DNA of 64,000 bases from Candidatus Saccharibacteria bacterium oral taxon 488 (GCA_013099015.1 CP039998.1:558001-622000), one strand, 5' to 3'; counted from the first letter of the stretch, positions 23,055 to 32,912 are shown. Numbers and translations are program-made. Notes: a model not told the origin generated them from the sequence alone.

Positions 23055-23291
23055 CTAGCCCTTCAGACTCGGCAGCACCAAACTCGCCAAGATCGACAGC
23101 ACGAACACAACAGCAAACACAATAGTCACATCAAACAAGTTCTTGTCAAAACCTCGCCGCGTGGTGAACAGCTCGCCCGACGAGCCAAAGCCTGCGCCCA
23201 GGCTCGCGCCACGCTGCTGCAACAATATGGCAATGATCATCAAAACGGCTGATCCTAATGTGACATACGGCAAAATAGTATCAAGTGACAT
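23055..23291 (-). CDS. secG: Preprotein translocase subunit SecG
   Basis: A 78-residue two-helix subunit of the SecYEG channel. The first helix is PYVTLGSAVLMIIAILLQQ; the conserved loop RGASLGAGFGSSGELFTTRRG (SecG GxxxxFG...RG) is followed by the second helix in VTIVFAVVFVLSILASLVLP. Length, topology and loop are all typical. An AAGGAG ribosome-binding site precedes the ATG. Confidence 0.95.
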   Translation of the reverse strand: MSLDTILPYVTLGSAVLMIIAILLQQRGASLGAGFGSSGELFTTRRGFDKNLFDVTIVFAVVFVLSILASLVLPSLKG

Positions 23292-23300
23292 GCTTTCTCC

Positions 23301-23672
23301 TTATTCTGGCGCCGGCTTGATAACGAAGGCGCTACTTACTATATAGTTTACCAGACTGAGTATGATTCCGGCAAGAATTGACGAGCCAAAACTCATGGAT
23401 AATCCCGGTGCTAGTGCCAATGATATATACACCATGATGCCATTCACCACCAGCGTAAATAAACCGAGCGTGAGCAAGATCGCCGGTAGTGATAAAATGA
23501 CAACGATTGGTTTCAAGATAGAGTTGACGATCGAAAAGATGAGGCCAGCGAGGACAAACGTTGCCGTCGTCTCGACCACTGGCTCACTCGTCCCGAGAAG
23601 CCGCACCGCCACCCAGATACCAACAGAATTAAGTACCCACCTAACAAAAAATATTGCAAATTGTCGTCTCAT
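23301..23672 (-). CDS. Phage holin family (YvlD-like) membrane protein
   Basis: A 123-residue protein with four helices at about residues 8-24, 33-52, 55-80 and 88-118. NSILKPIVVILSLPAILLTLGLFTLVVNGIM is the family signature (N-x-x-x-KP...LP.T.GLF.LVIN); it is distributed widely and is unrelated to true lysis holins in most bacteria. It lies between secG and the pilin gene. Function unknown. Confidence 0.85.
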   Translation of the reverse strand: MRRQFAIFFVRWVLNSVGIWVAVRLLGTSEPVVETTATFVLAGLIFSIVNSILKPIVVILSLPAILLTLGLFTLVVNGIMVYISLALAPGLSMSFGSSILAGIILSLVNYIVSSAFVIKPAPE

Positions 23673-23697
23673 GACTACATTTCATTATATCATAATG

Positions 23698-24066
23698 CTA
23701 GCAGGCGCCGTCGACTACCTTGCGCTCAGTGCTCTTGATGTGCAGCTGGAGCTGCTGGCGACTACTCGTCCCCTCAATGCAGATCGCGGCTGGCGTCGAA
23801 CCAGACGGCGGGATTGTCCGTACAGTGATTACGATATCTGGCGAGCCACTCTTGAACGACTGCGGCAATGTCGTTGGGTATGATCCTTTGAAGTTTTTTT
23901 CCTGCTCCGCCGCTGATAGCGCATTCTGTAGATCTGACGTTATGGCTTTACGCACCGTCTCTTTTCGCCACCCGTTATAACTGACGAGACCGATACCCGC
24001 CAAGATGCCGATAACCACAACGACAATTAGTATTTCTATGACGGTAAATCCATACTTTCGACTCAT
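23698..24066 (-). CDS. Type IV pilin-like protein
   Basis: A 122-residue prepilin. The leader is MSRKYG, cleaved by prepilin peptidase before the methylated Phe; FTVIEILIVVVVIGILAGIG carries the required Glu at position +5 and the hydrophobic assembly helix. The C-terminal domain includes two Cys (AAICIEGT and VVDGAC) that may close a disulfide loop. With pilB (57306) and the pseudopilin-propeller protein (37984) it forms part of a type IV pilus, important for surface motility and host contact in this group. It ends close to the next gene. A weak -10 (TATCAT) lies seven bases before the ATG. Confidence 0.93.
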   Translation of the reverse strand: MSRKYGFTVIEILIVVVVIGILAGIGLVSYNGWRKETVRKAITSDLQNALSAAEQEKNFKGSYPTTLPQSFKSGSPDIVITVRTIPPSGSTPAAICIEGTSSRQQLQLHIKSTERKVVDGAC

Positions 24067-24068
24067 AC

Positions 24069-25652
24069 TTATGATGATAGCATAAGCATAATCTTTTTCG
24101 CTAGCTCTTTATCCACGATTTTTTCCAGGTCGGTGAGTGAGGCATTCCGTATACGGCTGATGCTACCAAATTTTTTCAGCAATTTTGCGCGGGTTTTTGG
24201 CCCCACACCAGGGATTTCCTCCAGCTGATTTTTTGTTTGCTGCTGACGTTTGAGCGCCGTGTGGTAGCTCACCGCAAAGCGATGCGACTCGTCGCGGATG
24301 CGCTGGAACAATTTGACGATGTCAGTTGTCACAAGGATATTTTCGTCTGTCGTCGGACGTTCTTTACGATTTTGCTCGGTACTGGCTCGTAAGTTTTTTG
24401 AATGCGAGCCAGCGTTACGCTGACTTGGGTGTAAATTCACTATATAAACATCACCATCTTCGTGAATCGCGATATCTACCCGTGGCTGCGACTGAATATG
24501 CTCAATGAACGCCGTATCAATCTGCGAACCAATCTTATGTACTAGCAACTCTTCCTCGCGCTTGGCGATACTGATAATCGGCACAGTGACGCCACGCTCA
24601 TCACGCGCTTTGATGGCCGCCGCCAGCTGACCCTTACCACCGTCAATGAGCAGCAGGTCGGGACGACCCCAGCTTTTCAGATGACGCTCACTCAGCCGGC
24701 GAAAAATCGTCTGATACATATTGCCGGTGTCGTCATTTTTCTCACTGACTTTGAATTTGCGATACTCTGCCCGGTCGCTCGCGCCATTGGTAAATACCAC
24801 CATACTGGCAACAACCTGCCGCCCGCTCATATGTGAAATATCGTAACCCTCAATGTGTGCTGGAATACCTTTTAGGCCCAACAATTTTGCCAAATCCGCC
24901 AGCGCCTTGTCTTTAGAAATATCCAAGAATTCTTTGTCGCCAAAACAAACCCGCCGCTGCAACTCCTGCATGGCGCGCAGCTTATTGCGAAGATCAGCCG
25001 CCCGCTCAAAATCATGCAGCCCAGCTGCCGTTTTCATGTCGCGCTCCAACTCGGCGGCGATAGCCTTACGGTTGCCTTTGATGTAGCTGATGAGCTTGCG
25101 TAAAGTAGCTTTGTAGGCGGCTGACCCATCACTCAGCCGCGGGCTGAGACCCAAGTCTTCATCCAATTTCGACTGCCCCGGACGGCGCTGCCTGGTCAAA
25201 TACGGAAAAACCCGCCGCAAATAGCGCAGCGCTTTTTTCAAAGCAAAGCCATTATAGAACGGGCCAACATATTCCGCCCCATCATCAGCTGGATTGCGCG
25301 TAAAACTGACGGTCGGCCACTCGCTTTTCATGTCGATTCGCACATACATCTGCGATTTATCATCGCGCAGCAGTACGTTGTAACGCGGCATATAGCGCTT
25401 GACCATCTCGCTTTCCAAAAACAACGCATCAACTTCGCTCTCGGTCTCAATCCAATCAGTGTCAGCAATTTCCGTCACTAACGCCATAGTTTTATTGTCC
25501 CGCCCACGCGAATCCTGAAAATACTGGCGCACGCGATTTTTCAGCACCGCCGCCTTGCCCACATAAATAATCTCGCCGCTGGCTGACTTATGAAAATAGA
25601 CACCGGGAGTGCGGGGTAGGGTTTTGAGTTTTTGCTGCAACCGTTGATTCAC
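24069..25652 (-). CDS. uvrC: Excinuclease ABC subunit C
   Basis: Makes both incisions in nucleotide excision repair with UvrA and UvrB (uvrB is at 40707). The GIY-YIG domain begins PRTPGVYFHKSASGEIIYVG; a UVR domain lies near LHDFERAADLRNKLRAM; the RNase H-like domain holds GYDISHMSG, DLLLIDGGKGQL and HRFAVSYH; and the C-terminal HhH pair is EEIPGVGPKTRAKLL. 527 residues with a GTG start at 25652, chosen because a TATAAT box ends seven bases before it and the alternative ATG at 25661 overlaps that box. It is somewhat short for the family (about 600). Confidence 0.95.
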   Translation of the reverse strand: MNQRLQQKLKTLPRTPGVYFHKSASGEIIYVGKAAVLKNRVRQYFQDSRGRDNKTMALVTEIADTDWIETESEVDALFLESEMVKRYMPRYNVLLRDDKSQMYVRIDMKSEWPTVSFTRNPADDGAEYVGPFYNGFALKKALRYLRRVFPYLTRQRRPGQSKLDEDLGLSPRLSDGSAAYKATLRKLISYIKGNRKAIAAELERDMKTAAGLHDFERAADLRNKLRAMQELQRRVCFGDKEFLDISKDKALADLAKLLGLKGIPAHIEGYDISHMSGRQVVASMVVFTNGASDRAEYRKFKVSEKNDDTGNMYQTIFRRLSERHLKSWGRPDLLLIDGGKGQLAAAIKARDERGVTVPIISIAKREEELLVHKIGSQIDTAFIEHIQSQPRVDIAIHEDGDVYIVNLHPSQRNAGSHSKNLRASTEQNRKERPTTDENILVTTDIVKLFQRIRDESHRFAVSYHTALKRQQQTKNQLEEIPGVGPKTRAKLLKKFGSISRIRNASLTDLEKIVDKELAKKIMLMLSS

Positions 25653-25659
25653 AGCTACC

Positions 25660-25665
25660 ATTATA
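25660..25665 (-). promoter_or_regulatory. -10 box of uvrC, decides the GTG start
   Basis: TATAAT on the minus strand. It ends seven bases before GTG 25652 and contains the alternative ATG. Confidence 0.5.
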
Positions 25666-25673
25666 TCAAGCGA

Positions 25674-26477
25674 TCATGTCTTGCCGACAAAACCACTCAG
25701 TACGCTATCCAGCTCACCTTGAGCAAGTCGTACCGCCCACTCTTGACGCTCCAGGAATGATAACAATCCAGCCTTTAGCCCAAACCAGCCTAACTTTTTT
25801 CTAGCTTCGGCAACTTTTCTAAATTGCTCCCTGAATGTATAATACTGGTCGCGACAATCTTGCGGAATATCTGAAATTTTGCGGTTTGGCATTATAACAT
25901 TTACTAATTCCTCAACTTTTTCTTTGTCTTTTGGACGCCATCCGGTAATTGAACGACATCCGTACGCTCCTAATTGAGCAATTGGATTAAGGATAGCGCA
26001 TACTGTCTCACCATCTCTCTTCACAAGCCACTGATCAAGGCTAGATGAAGGAATTTCCGTCTCAATACCGCCTAGGCGCCAATATAGACGACCTTCATTA
26101 TCAACATAACGATCGCCGACGAAATCAAATATACCGCGACGATTCTTTTCGTATGGATTAAGTCCAAAGGTTGAAATTACTAACTTATCACCGACAGCAT
26201 CAGCAATTTCCTGTCGACAACTCTTCACAACAGCTTTATCTGTGCTTTGCACTAATGTATCAAGGTCTCGCACCGTACCGTTATCACGTAGACGCGGTAA
26301 ATACACGTCATTAGGCAAACAAACGACATGATTATCCCAATCAATTTCGGCAGCGTTGGTAACTGCATGTAGACCCAGCCCGCCGACAACGTTATACGGA
26401 GCTTCGCGATCTTCCATTCTATCATGAATGCTGCGTCTTACCAGCAGCGAGTATATATTTTCTGAAACTTCACTCAT
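25674..26477 (-). CDS. Unrecognised protein with nucleotidyltransferase-like region
   Basis: 267 residues, not assigned to a family. The segment GGLGLHAVTNAAEI ... CLPNDVYLPRL followed by NGTVRDLDTLV loosely recalls nucleotidyltransferase-fold proteins in which Gly-Gly and a D-x-D carry substrate and metal (here RDLDTLV), but the spacing is not standard. The rest is charged, with a possible amphipathic helix at the end (GWFGLKAGLLSFLERQEW). It has an AAGGA ribosome-binding site and sits between an HD phosphohydrolase gene and uvrC. No signal peptide or membrane helix is seen, so it is probably cytosolic. Confidence 0.6.
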   Translation of the reverse strand: MSEVSENIYSLLVRRSIHDRMEDREAPYNVVGGLGLHAVTNAAEIDWDNHVVCLPNDVYLPRLRDNGTVRDLDTLVQSTDKAVVKSCRQEIADAVGDKLVISTFGLNPYEKNRRGIFDFVGDRYVDNEGRLYWRLGGIETEIPSSSLDQWLVKRDGETVCAILNPIAQLGAYGCRSITGWRPKDKEKVEELVNVIMPNRKISDIPQDCRDQYYTFREQFRKVAEARKKLGWFGLKAGLLSFLERQEWAVRLAQGELDSVLSGFVGKT

Positions 26478-26495
26478 ACCATAGTCCTTGTCCGC

Positions 26496-27233
26496 CTATT
26501 GTAAGTCATTTGCCTTAGTTATATCAAGTAAATACCCTTTCAAAAACTCACTCCACTCCGGCACATTCTTTTCGCGGAAATAGGCACGAAGGAAATCAAC
26601 CATAACGTGCTGACGCTTCCTCGCTTCTATTCGCCCCGGCTCCGTTAGCATCAAGCCTTTCAACTTCAACAGTTTCTCAAAAAAGTGATTAATAAAGCCG
26701 TCGGTATCATGCGTATTGCCATTAACGTCGTATTCGTGCGCCGCTAGATCAACATTTGGCCAAACCGTGGGGTCAAAAATCCGCCCGCCGTGATGGCAGG
26801 CATACATCAACCCTCGCTCAATTCCAACCGCACCAATAGCATCGCACATGTCAGCGTCAGACACTAGCTGCCCTGCCAATCGCTGCGGTTGCTGCCCATC
26901 CAGCCGTTTGCCATAACCAATCGCCGCAATATTTTCTAATACCGCCTGACGTAGGTCAGCGGCCACTCCCGCCTCCGCCATACTATTGACTGCGTTCGTC
27001 AATTTCTCTGCCTGCGCCTTGCCGACTAGTTTATAGTCGTCGACGTCATGCAGCCAAGCCGTCAACAGCACTTCTTGCAAATCCACTGGCTCGCTGCATT
27101 CGCTAGCAAAACGCTCTGCCAGCAGCGCCACCCGCTCGACATGATCATCGGCGTGACCCGATGGATCGCCACCTAATATACCACGCACGTTATTTTTTAT
27201 TGTCTCAAGTTGAGCTATCTGCCGTTCGTCCAT
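26496..27233 (-). CDS. HD-domain phosphohydrolase
   Basis: A 245-residue protein with the HD-fold metal ligands in order: His in HADDHVERVALLAERFA, HD in LLTAWLHDVDDYKL and Asp in LVSDADMCDAIGAVG. This arrangement matches soluble HD hydrolases of the YedJ type that act on phosphate esters or nucleotides. The substrate is not predictable. A TACAAT box ends six bases before its ATG. A plus-strand exporter gene diverges from it 78 bases away. Confidence 0.88.
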   Translation of the reverse strand: MDERQIAQLETIKNNVRGILGGDPSGHADDHVERVALLAERFASECSEPVDLQEVLLTAWLHDVDDYKLVGKAQAEKLTNAVNSMAEAGVAADLRQAVLENIAAIGYGKRLDGQQPQRLAGQLVSDADMCDAIGAVGIERGLMYACHHGGRIFDPTVWPNVDLAAHEYDVNGNTHDTDGFINHFFEKLLKLKGLMLTEPGRIEARKRQHVMVDFLRAYFREKNVPEWSEFLKGYLLDITKANDLQ

Positions 27234-27239
27234 GAGTTT

Positions 27240-27245
27240 ATTGTA
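27240..27245 (-). promoter_or_regulatory. -10 box of the HD gene at 27233
   Basis: TACAAT on the minus strand, ending six bases before the ATG. Confidence 0.5.
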
Positions 27246-27299
27246 TCACCCATGCAGGCCTCGACCCGCTAAACTATTTCCATTTTAGCCAAGAGGCGC

Positions 27300-27305
27300 T
27301 ATAGT
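27300..27305 (+). promoter_or_regulatory. -10 box of the ThrE-like exporter, leaderless GTG
   Basis: TATAGT on the plus strand, ending six bases before the GTG start at 27312. Confidence 0.5.
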
Positions 27306-27311
27306 AGTGAT

Positions 27312-28730
27312 GTGAAAACAACTGTCAAAAGAAAAGTACCTGAATTTATCAAGCGATCACTGGGACGAATTCCACGATTACCAACGCCAGAACCCATTTG
27401 GCAATTAGATAAAATCGACGAGAGCCTGACGCCGAACATGCGAGCGCTGCGGATGACGATGACAATCGCCGAGGAACTACTGGCGATGGGAGTGGCCGCA
27501 CGGGACGTCGTGCACATGGCGTTGGGGATCACTGGCACGTACTGTAAGCGACGGGTTCACATTGATATCAGCTCAACGCTCATCACCATATCTCAAGATC
27601 GCGGCTCTGAGCGCGAACCGCTCACGTTGGTGCGAACGATCACGTTGAAGTATGTCAATTACCAAACGATCCAAGCATTGCAAAACCTCGCCCTCGTGAT
27701 TCGCGACCATCACTTGCCGCTAGCGGAGGCTGAGAGACGAACCGAGGAATTATTGACAAATCGACGGGAACATTCACGCTGGATCGTCTGCCTGGCGGGC
27801 GGTGGCGTGTCGATGGGCGTGGTGATTTTATTTAACGGCTCAATTCTGATGAGCGGGCTGGCGTTTGTGATGGGCTTTGTGGCGACGGCGACGATGAGGA
27901 TTCTGGACAAATGGGGCCTCGCAACATTTTACCTCCAAATCATTACCGCACTCCTAATCACCCTGGCGGCGGGTGCTGCCCAGTGGCTGAATGGCTGGCT
28001 GGGCTGGCAAGTTGATACGACGATGCTGGTGATCAGCGGTATCGTGCTGTTGGTGGCGGGGCTGATGATCGTTGGCGCTTTTCAGGATGCGATTGATGAA
28101 TATTATGTAACAGCAAATGCCCGACTGCTGCGGGTAACTATGGCGACGATGGGTATTGTTGTCGGTGTAATGACCGGGCTATACATCATTCAGCGATTTG
28201 GGATTAGCTTTCCAACGACGCCGGATCGGCTGGGGCTAGCGGCAGATATACGAGCGCAATACTTGGGGGCGCTGATTATTGCTGCTGGTTTCGCGGCTGG
28301 CAATCACGCGCGTTTATTCGGAATGCTGATTGCCGGCGGTGTCGGTGTTTTGGGGTGGTGGGTGTCGAGTACGCTAATTGGGTCACTCGGAGTTGTCATC
28401 GCCAGCGGCGCCGCAGCGACAGTAGTCGGATTGACGGCAGTGCTGGTGTCCCGGCTATGGCGCTTCCCTTCAGTGGCCATTATCGCTGCTGGCATCGTGC
28501 CGCTGGTGCCGGGCTTGTCGCTCTACAACGGCTTGATGGGGGTGATCGAAAATCCACCGACCGACCCTGAATTTTTACTGTCCCTAGCGATATTAGCGCG
28601 AGCTATCATGATCGGCGTGGCCATCGCGATCGGTGCATCGCTTGGTAATATGATCGGCCGACCAGTACGGCGCGGTATGATTCGCTGGTATAATAAGCTC
28701 CTGCGACGACGAGAGATAAAAGTTCAATAA
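27312..28730 (+). CDS. Threonine/serine exporter family protein (ThrE-like)
   Basis: A 472-residue membrane protein starting with GTG. Residues about 35-150 form a cytosolic domain; LGITGTYCKRRVHIDISSTL and REPLTLVRTITLKYVNYQTI match the ThrE/DUF1212 family, with five or so helices after residue 155. The second half (from about residue 320; LGALIIAAGFAAGNHARLFG and GIVPLVPGLSLYNGLMGV) is the DUF3815-like partner domain, fused in one chain as in Actinobacteria. It probably exports small amino acids by proton exchange. The DNA is GC-richer than its neighbours. Confidence 0.9.
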   Translation: MKTTVKRKVPEFIKRSLGRIPRLPTPEPIWQLDKIDESLTPNMRALRMTMTIAEELLAMGVAARDVVHMALGITGTYCKRRVHIDISSTLITISQDRGSEREPLTLVRTITLKYVNYQTIQALQNLALVIRDHHLPLAEAERRTEELLTNRREHSRWIVCLAGGGVSMGVVILFNGSILMSGLAFVMGFVATATMRILDKWGLATFYLQIITALLITLAAGAAQWLNGWLGWQVDTTMLVISGIVLLVAGLMIVGAFQDAIDEYYVTANARLLRVTMATMGIVVGVMTGLYIIQRFGISFPTTPDRLGLAADIRAQYLGALIIAAGFAAGNHARLFGMLIAGGVGVLGWWVSSTLIGSLGVVIASGAAATVVGLTAVLVSRLWRFPSVAIIAAGIVPLVPGLSLYNGLMGVIENPPTDPEFLLSLAILARAIMIGVAIAIGASLGNMIGRPVRRGMIRWYNKLLRRREIKVQ

Positions 28731-28744
28731 AGTACGCGCAAATT

Positions 28745-31700
28745 TTATTTCAAGACTACACACTCGTCGCCCAGTGTCTGACGCAGCTGACTCATGAGCT
28801 GATCGCCAGCCTCAACACGAAACGGCATGCGCATGGCAGACTTATTTGCCTCACCCAGCACTAACACCACATCGGTCACACCGGCGTATTCGGAGCAGAG
28901 TGACTTGAGTGCCACTAGTTTATCATGGTCGCTCGGGTTTTTGATATGAAGAAATAGCTTTTCCGTCTCGGGCACGGCGTGCGTGGCTACTGGATGCGGT
29001 GGCGTGTTTGTCGCGTCGGCCGGTGTTGACTTCATGTTCGTCCCTTTCGCTGTCGATACTCGGGCCGCGCCTGCTCGCTGAGTCATTTGAGCTCGAAATG
29101 CCGTACGCCGCTCTTGCTTGACCTTACTACTCATCTTTGGCGCTTCCATTTTACGGCCAGTCGATTGATACTGCCGGAGGTCATCGTCAGAAATCAGTTC
29201 AATTTCATCAGCAATCATCTTGCTCTCTGAGCCCAAATTACCATCCCGATCACGGGCCGAGTTTTTGCCGGTCACCCGAATGACAGCGTCCTGGACGAGC
29301 TTGGCGCCGACTTGCTCATACAAATTCGGAAAGACGATAACTTCGCCCTCGCCAAACTTATCTTCGATCCCAGCGAATGCCATCTTGCTGCCTGACTTGG
29401 TAACGATGGTGCGCACCGTCGTGATAATACCGCCGATCGTCATCAGGCGACCGTCGTATTCTGGCACCAGCTGCGTTAATGGCTGCGCCTGCTCGCTCAG
29501 ATATGTTTCATACGCATCGAGCGGGTGCGCCGAAATATACAGCCCCATCAGCTCGCGCTCCCACATCAGCCGCTCTTTGTTGGTGTGTTTGGCCGGCGCC
29601 GGCTGTAGCTGCATCGTTGGCTGAACATCAGCCGACTCATCACCAAGCATACCAAACAGGTCAGTCTGCCCCGACGCAGCCTCTTTCTGAGTTTTTTGAG
29701 CAAAGGCGACAATGGTATCAAGATTAAATAATAAATCAGACCGATCACCAAAACTATCAAAGGCACCAGTTTTGATCAGCGACTCCCAGGCCTTGCGGTT
29801 AAACTTGCTGGTCGACACTCGCTTGGCAAAATCCTCGACCGACTTGAACGGGCCATCAGCCTCGCGGGCACGGATAATTTCTTCCACCGCGCCGACACCG
29901 ACGCCCTTGACCGCCGCCATGCCGAAACGAATCTTCTTTTCACCAGGCACCACCGCGAACTCGACGAATGACTCATTGACGTCCGGGTTGAGCACTTCAA
30001 TACCCATGTGCTTACACTCAGTCATCTCGATGGCCAGGCGCTCGGTGTCGTCCTGATCACTAGTCATCAGCGCCGCCATGAACGCGTCAGGATAATGCGC
30101 CTTAAGATACGCCGTCCAGTAGGCAATCAAGCCATAACACGCCGCGTGCGACTTATTGAAACAGTAGTTAGCAAATTCCTCCAGCGCGTCCCAGAATTGC
30201 TCGGCAATTTCCTTGGTCGCGCCACCGACCTTAACCGCACCCTCAACGAACTCCGGCTTGACCTTTTTCATCAGGTCGATTTTCTTTTTACCCACCGCTT
30301 TACGTAGGGTGTCGGCTTGACCACCGGTAAAACCACACCACTCTTTGGAAATCTGCATAAACTGCTCCTGATAGACCAAGATGCCGTACGTATTCTTCAG
30401 CGAGTTTTCCATGCCGGGGTGCAGATAGGTAATCTCTTCCTCGCCATGTTTACGCTTGATGAACGAGTCGATAAACTGCATTGGCCCCGGGCGGTACAGG
30501 GCCACCATGGCGATGATGTCTTCAAAGACACTTGGTTTGAGCTCGCGCAAGTACCGCTTCATGCCAGCCGACTCCAACTGGAACACGCCGGTGGTATCAC
30601 CGCGCTGGAATAATTTGTAGGTTTCTTCATCATCCAGCGGCAGCGTTGATAAATCAATATCCGTTTTGTAGACTTTGCGAATAATACGCAGGGCATTGTT
30701 AATGATGGACAGGTTAGACAAGCCCAAAAAGTCCATCTTCAGCAGCCCGAGCTCTTCCACCGGGCCCATGGGATACTGCGTTGCCACCACGCCCTTTTGC
30801 GCCATCTCGAGCGGCACGTATTTCACCAAATCATCCGGCGCAATCACCACGCCAGCAGCGTGCACACCGTGTGAGCGAATCGTTCCCTCCAGCCGCGAGG
30901 CAAAGTCATAGACGGTTTTGGCAGTTGGATTACTTTCGTATTCTTTCTTGAGATCAGGGTCTTCCTCGAGCGACTTTTTAATCGGTACATGACGACCCTG
31001 CACAGGTGGCGGAATGAGCTTGGCCAGCCGGTCGGACTCGCCATATGGCACCTGCAGCACCCGAGCCACGTCACGCACCGAAGCGCGCGCCGCCATGGTG
31101 CCAAAGGTACAAATGTTAGCCACTCGCTCTGAACCATATTTCCTGGCACAATATTCAATCACTTCACCGCGGCGGGTATCTTGAATGTCGATATCGATGT
31201 CGGGCATGGAAATACGGTCGGGGTTGAGAAATCGCTCAAACAGCAGGTCGTAATGCAGCGGGTCAAGATCGGTGATGTTTAGGGCATAGGCGATGATTGA
31301 ACCGGCCGCCGAACCACGCCCTGGCCCAAAGATAATCCCCTGAGATTTGCCCCAGTTGATAAAGTCCTGAACGATCAAAAAGTAGCCGTTATAGCCCATG
31401 TTGTCGAGCACGCCAAACTCCATGTCTAGCCGCTCGATTTGATCGTCAGACAACATCGCACGCAGCTCGTCGTTTGGCAATTTCTTGGCGTCCTCCAGCT
31501 TCATGCCAGCGTAGCGCGCCGCCATACCGCTATACACCAGATGATCCAGATATTCTTTTTCGGACTCACCGTTTGGCGTTGGGAATTTCGGGATGAGAAT
31601 ATCACCCAGCTTAATTTCCACGTCACACCGATCGGCGATGGCCTTGGTGTTGGCGATTGCCTGAGGATTGGTTGTTTGCCACCGCGAAATGATGTCTTCT

Positions 31701-32512
31701 GGTGTGGTCAAATGCAGCTCAAAATCCTTCAAGCTCATCCGCTTTTCATCACTCAAATACGCACCGGTACCAACGCATAGCAGAATCTCATGCGCCTCCT
31801 GGTCTTCGTGATTGAGGTAATGACCGTCGCTGGTCACCACACACGGAATATCCAGTTCCTCGCTGATGCGCTCAATGTAATCATTGACCTTTTTCTGCTC
31901 CGGCCAGTGGCTGCGCGCTTCGGGGTGGCCATGGTCTTGAAGTTCCATGTAGTATCGGTCGCCAAACACTGACTTGTACCAGCCAGCAATTTCCTTGGCC
32001 TTTTCATAATCATCATTGCGCAAATTCTCGCCCAACTCACCACCAATACAGCCAGACATACAGATGATGCCTTCGTTGTATTGTTCGAGTAGCTCGTGGT
32101 CAATACGCGGCTTGTAATAGACGCCTTCGAGGTTAGCGATGGTGCTGAGCTGCATCAGGTTTTGATAGCCCTTGTGGTTCATCGCCAGCAGCGTCAGGTG
32201 ATAGCGTGCCTTGTCCTTAGCTGGGTCGCGGTCGTGACGAGTGCGGGCTGCTACGTAGGTTTCGATGCCGATGATTGGCTTGATACCAACATTCTTGGCT
32301 GCCTTATAAAACTCAATTGCGCCCGACATCGTGCCGTGGTCAGTAATGGCACAGGCCTCCATACCCAGCTCCTTCACCCGCGCCACCATGTCAGGAATTT
32401 TAGTCAGCCCATCCAGAAGCGAATGGTGGGTGTGATTGTGTAGGTGTACGTAATCAGACGGCTGCAACGCGGCCGCGGCTTGAGCTGAAGCTGTCGTATG
32501 TTTGGTAGCCAT
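28745..32512 (-). CDS. dnaE: DNA polymerase III subunit alpha
   Basis: The replicative polymerase, 1255 residues. The PHP domain begins VHLHNHTHHSLLDGLTKI and keeps the metal-binding His pattern. The palm carries GPGRGSAAGSIIAYALNITD and the catalytic PDIDIDIQDTRRGEV (equivalent to PDFDVDF). The finger region includes FGTMAARASVRDVARVL, QEQFMQISKEWCGF and the helix-hairpin-helix near RFGMAAVKGVGVGAVEEI; the OB fold starts around GRLMTIGGIITTVRTIVTKS. The family is the DnaE1 type. An AAGGAGG ribosome-binding site lies 11 bases upstream. Confidence 0.98.
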   Translation of the reverse strand: MATKHTTASAQAAAALQPSDYVHLHNHTHHSLLDGLTKIPDMVARVKELGMEACAITDHGTMSGAIEFYKAAKNVGIKPIIGIETYVAARTRHDRDPAKDKARYHLTLLAMNHKGYQNLMQLSTIANLEGVYYKPRIDHELLEQYNEGIICMSGCIGGELGENLRNDDYEKAKEIAGWYKSVFGDRYYMELQDHGHPEARSHWPEQKKVNDYIERISEELDIPCVVTSDGHYLNHEDQEAHEILLCVGTGAYLSDEKRMSLKDFELHLTTPEDIISRWQTTNPQAIANTKAIADRCDVEIKLGDILIPKFPTPNGESEKEYLDHLVYSGMAARYAGMKLEDAKKLPNDELRAMLSDDQIERLDMEFGVLDNMGYNGYFLIVQDFINWGKSQGIIFGPGRGSAAGSIIAYALNITDLDPLHYDLLFERFLNPDRISMPDIDIDIQDTRRGEVIEYCARKYGSERVANICTFGTMAARASVRDVARVLQVPYGESDRLAKLIPPPVQGRHVPIKKSLEEDPDLKKEYESNPTAKTVYDFASRLEGTIRSHGVHAAGVVIAPDDLVKYVPLEMAQKGVVATQYPMGPVEELGLLKMDFLGLSNLSIINNALRIIRKVYKTDIDLSTLPLDDEETYKLFQRGDTTGVFQLESAGMKRYLRELKPSVFEDIIAMVALYRPGPMQFIDSFIKRKHGEEEITYLHPGMENSLKNTYGILVYQEQFMQISKEWCGFTGGQADTLRKAVGKKKIDLMKKVKPEFVEGAVKVGGATKEIAEQFWDALEEFANYCFNKSHAACYGLIAYWTAYLKAHYPDAFMAALMTSDQDDTERLAIEMTECKHMGIEVLNPDVNESFVEFAVVPGEKKIRFGMAAVKGVGVGAVEEIIRAREADGPFKSVEDFAKRVSTSKFNRKAWESLIKTGAFDSFGDRSDLLFNLDTIVAFAQKTQKEAASGQTDLFGMLGDESADVQPTMQLQPAPAKHTNKERLMWERELMGLYISAHPLDAYETYLSEQAQPLTQLVPEYDGRLMTIGGIITTVRTIVTKSGSKMAFAGIEDKFGEGEVIVFPNLYEQVGAKLVQDAVIRVTGKNSARDRDGNLGSESKMIADEIELISDDDLRQYQSTGRKMEAPKMSSKVKQERRTAFRAQMTQRAGAARVSTAKGTNMKSTPADATNTPPHPVATHAVPETEKLFLHIKNPSDHDKLVALKSLCSEYAGVTDVVLVLGEANKSAMRMPFRVEAGDQLMSQLRQTLGDECVVLK

Positions 32513-32567
32513 TATCTATCACGCCTCCTTGGGCGCCACCTCCTCTTTCTCCACCAAGTATAGCATG

Positions 32568-32912
32568 TTAGCGCCGGCGCTGCATGGTATCAATCAACTG
32601 ATTGAGAAAATCCGCCAGTGCCGGAAAGATATCAGCAAACCGCCCGAGCAGCCAAGCTGATACCATGATTAGCACCGTCACGCCCACGAGGCTACCCATG
32701 CCAAAGAAAAAGCCGCGCCAAAAGTTTATCCAATAGATCTGCCGCCGCGATCGATGAAAATCAAAAAACAAGTCTTCAATCATTGCCTGCCGAGCGCCGT
32801 TTTCATTGTCACGCTTGATGCGATCAATGGCGCGGCGGGCTACCGAGGGACGTGGGTCGGCGGCCTTCTTGTCCTCATGGCCACTTTCTCTTGACGATTT
32901 AGTTGGCGCCAT
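32568..32912 (-). CDS. Small membrane protein, DUF5665-like
   Basis: 114 residues from the start MAPTKSSRE, which overlaps galU by 14 bases; an alternative start nine bases upstream exists. Residues 1-65 are charged and cytosolic. One helix-turn region, FWRGFFFGMGSLVGVTVLIM followed by VSAWLLGRFADIFPALADFL, with repeated Gly and Phe-Arg-Gly, resembles the short DUF5665 family. It is the last gene of the gat-galU operon. Function unknown. Confidence 0.65.
   Translation of the reverse strand: MAPTKSSRESGHEDKKAADPRPSVARRAIDRIKRDNENGARQAMIEDLFFDFHRSRRQIYWINFWRGFFFGMGSLVGVTVLIMVSAWLLGRFADIFPALADFLNQLIDTMQRRR

Noticed and set aside
25653-25661. ATG start of uvrC at 25661
   Set aside because: This ATG overlaps the predicted -10 hexamer; the GTG three codons later fits the 7-base spacing seen elsewhere. 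Not experimentally settled.
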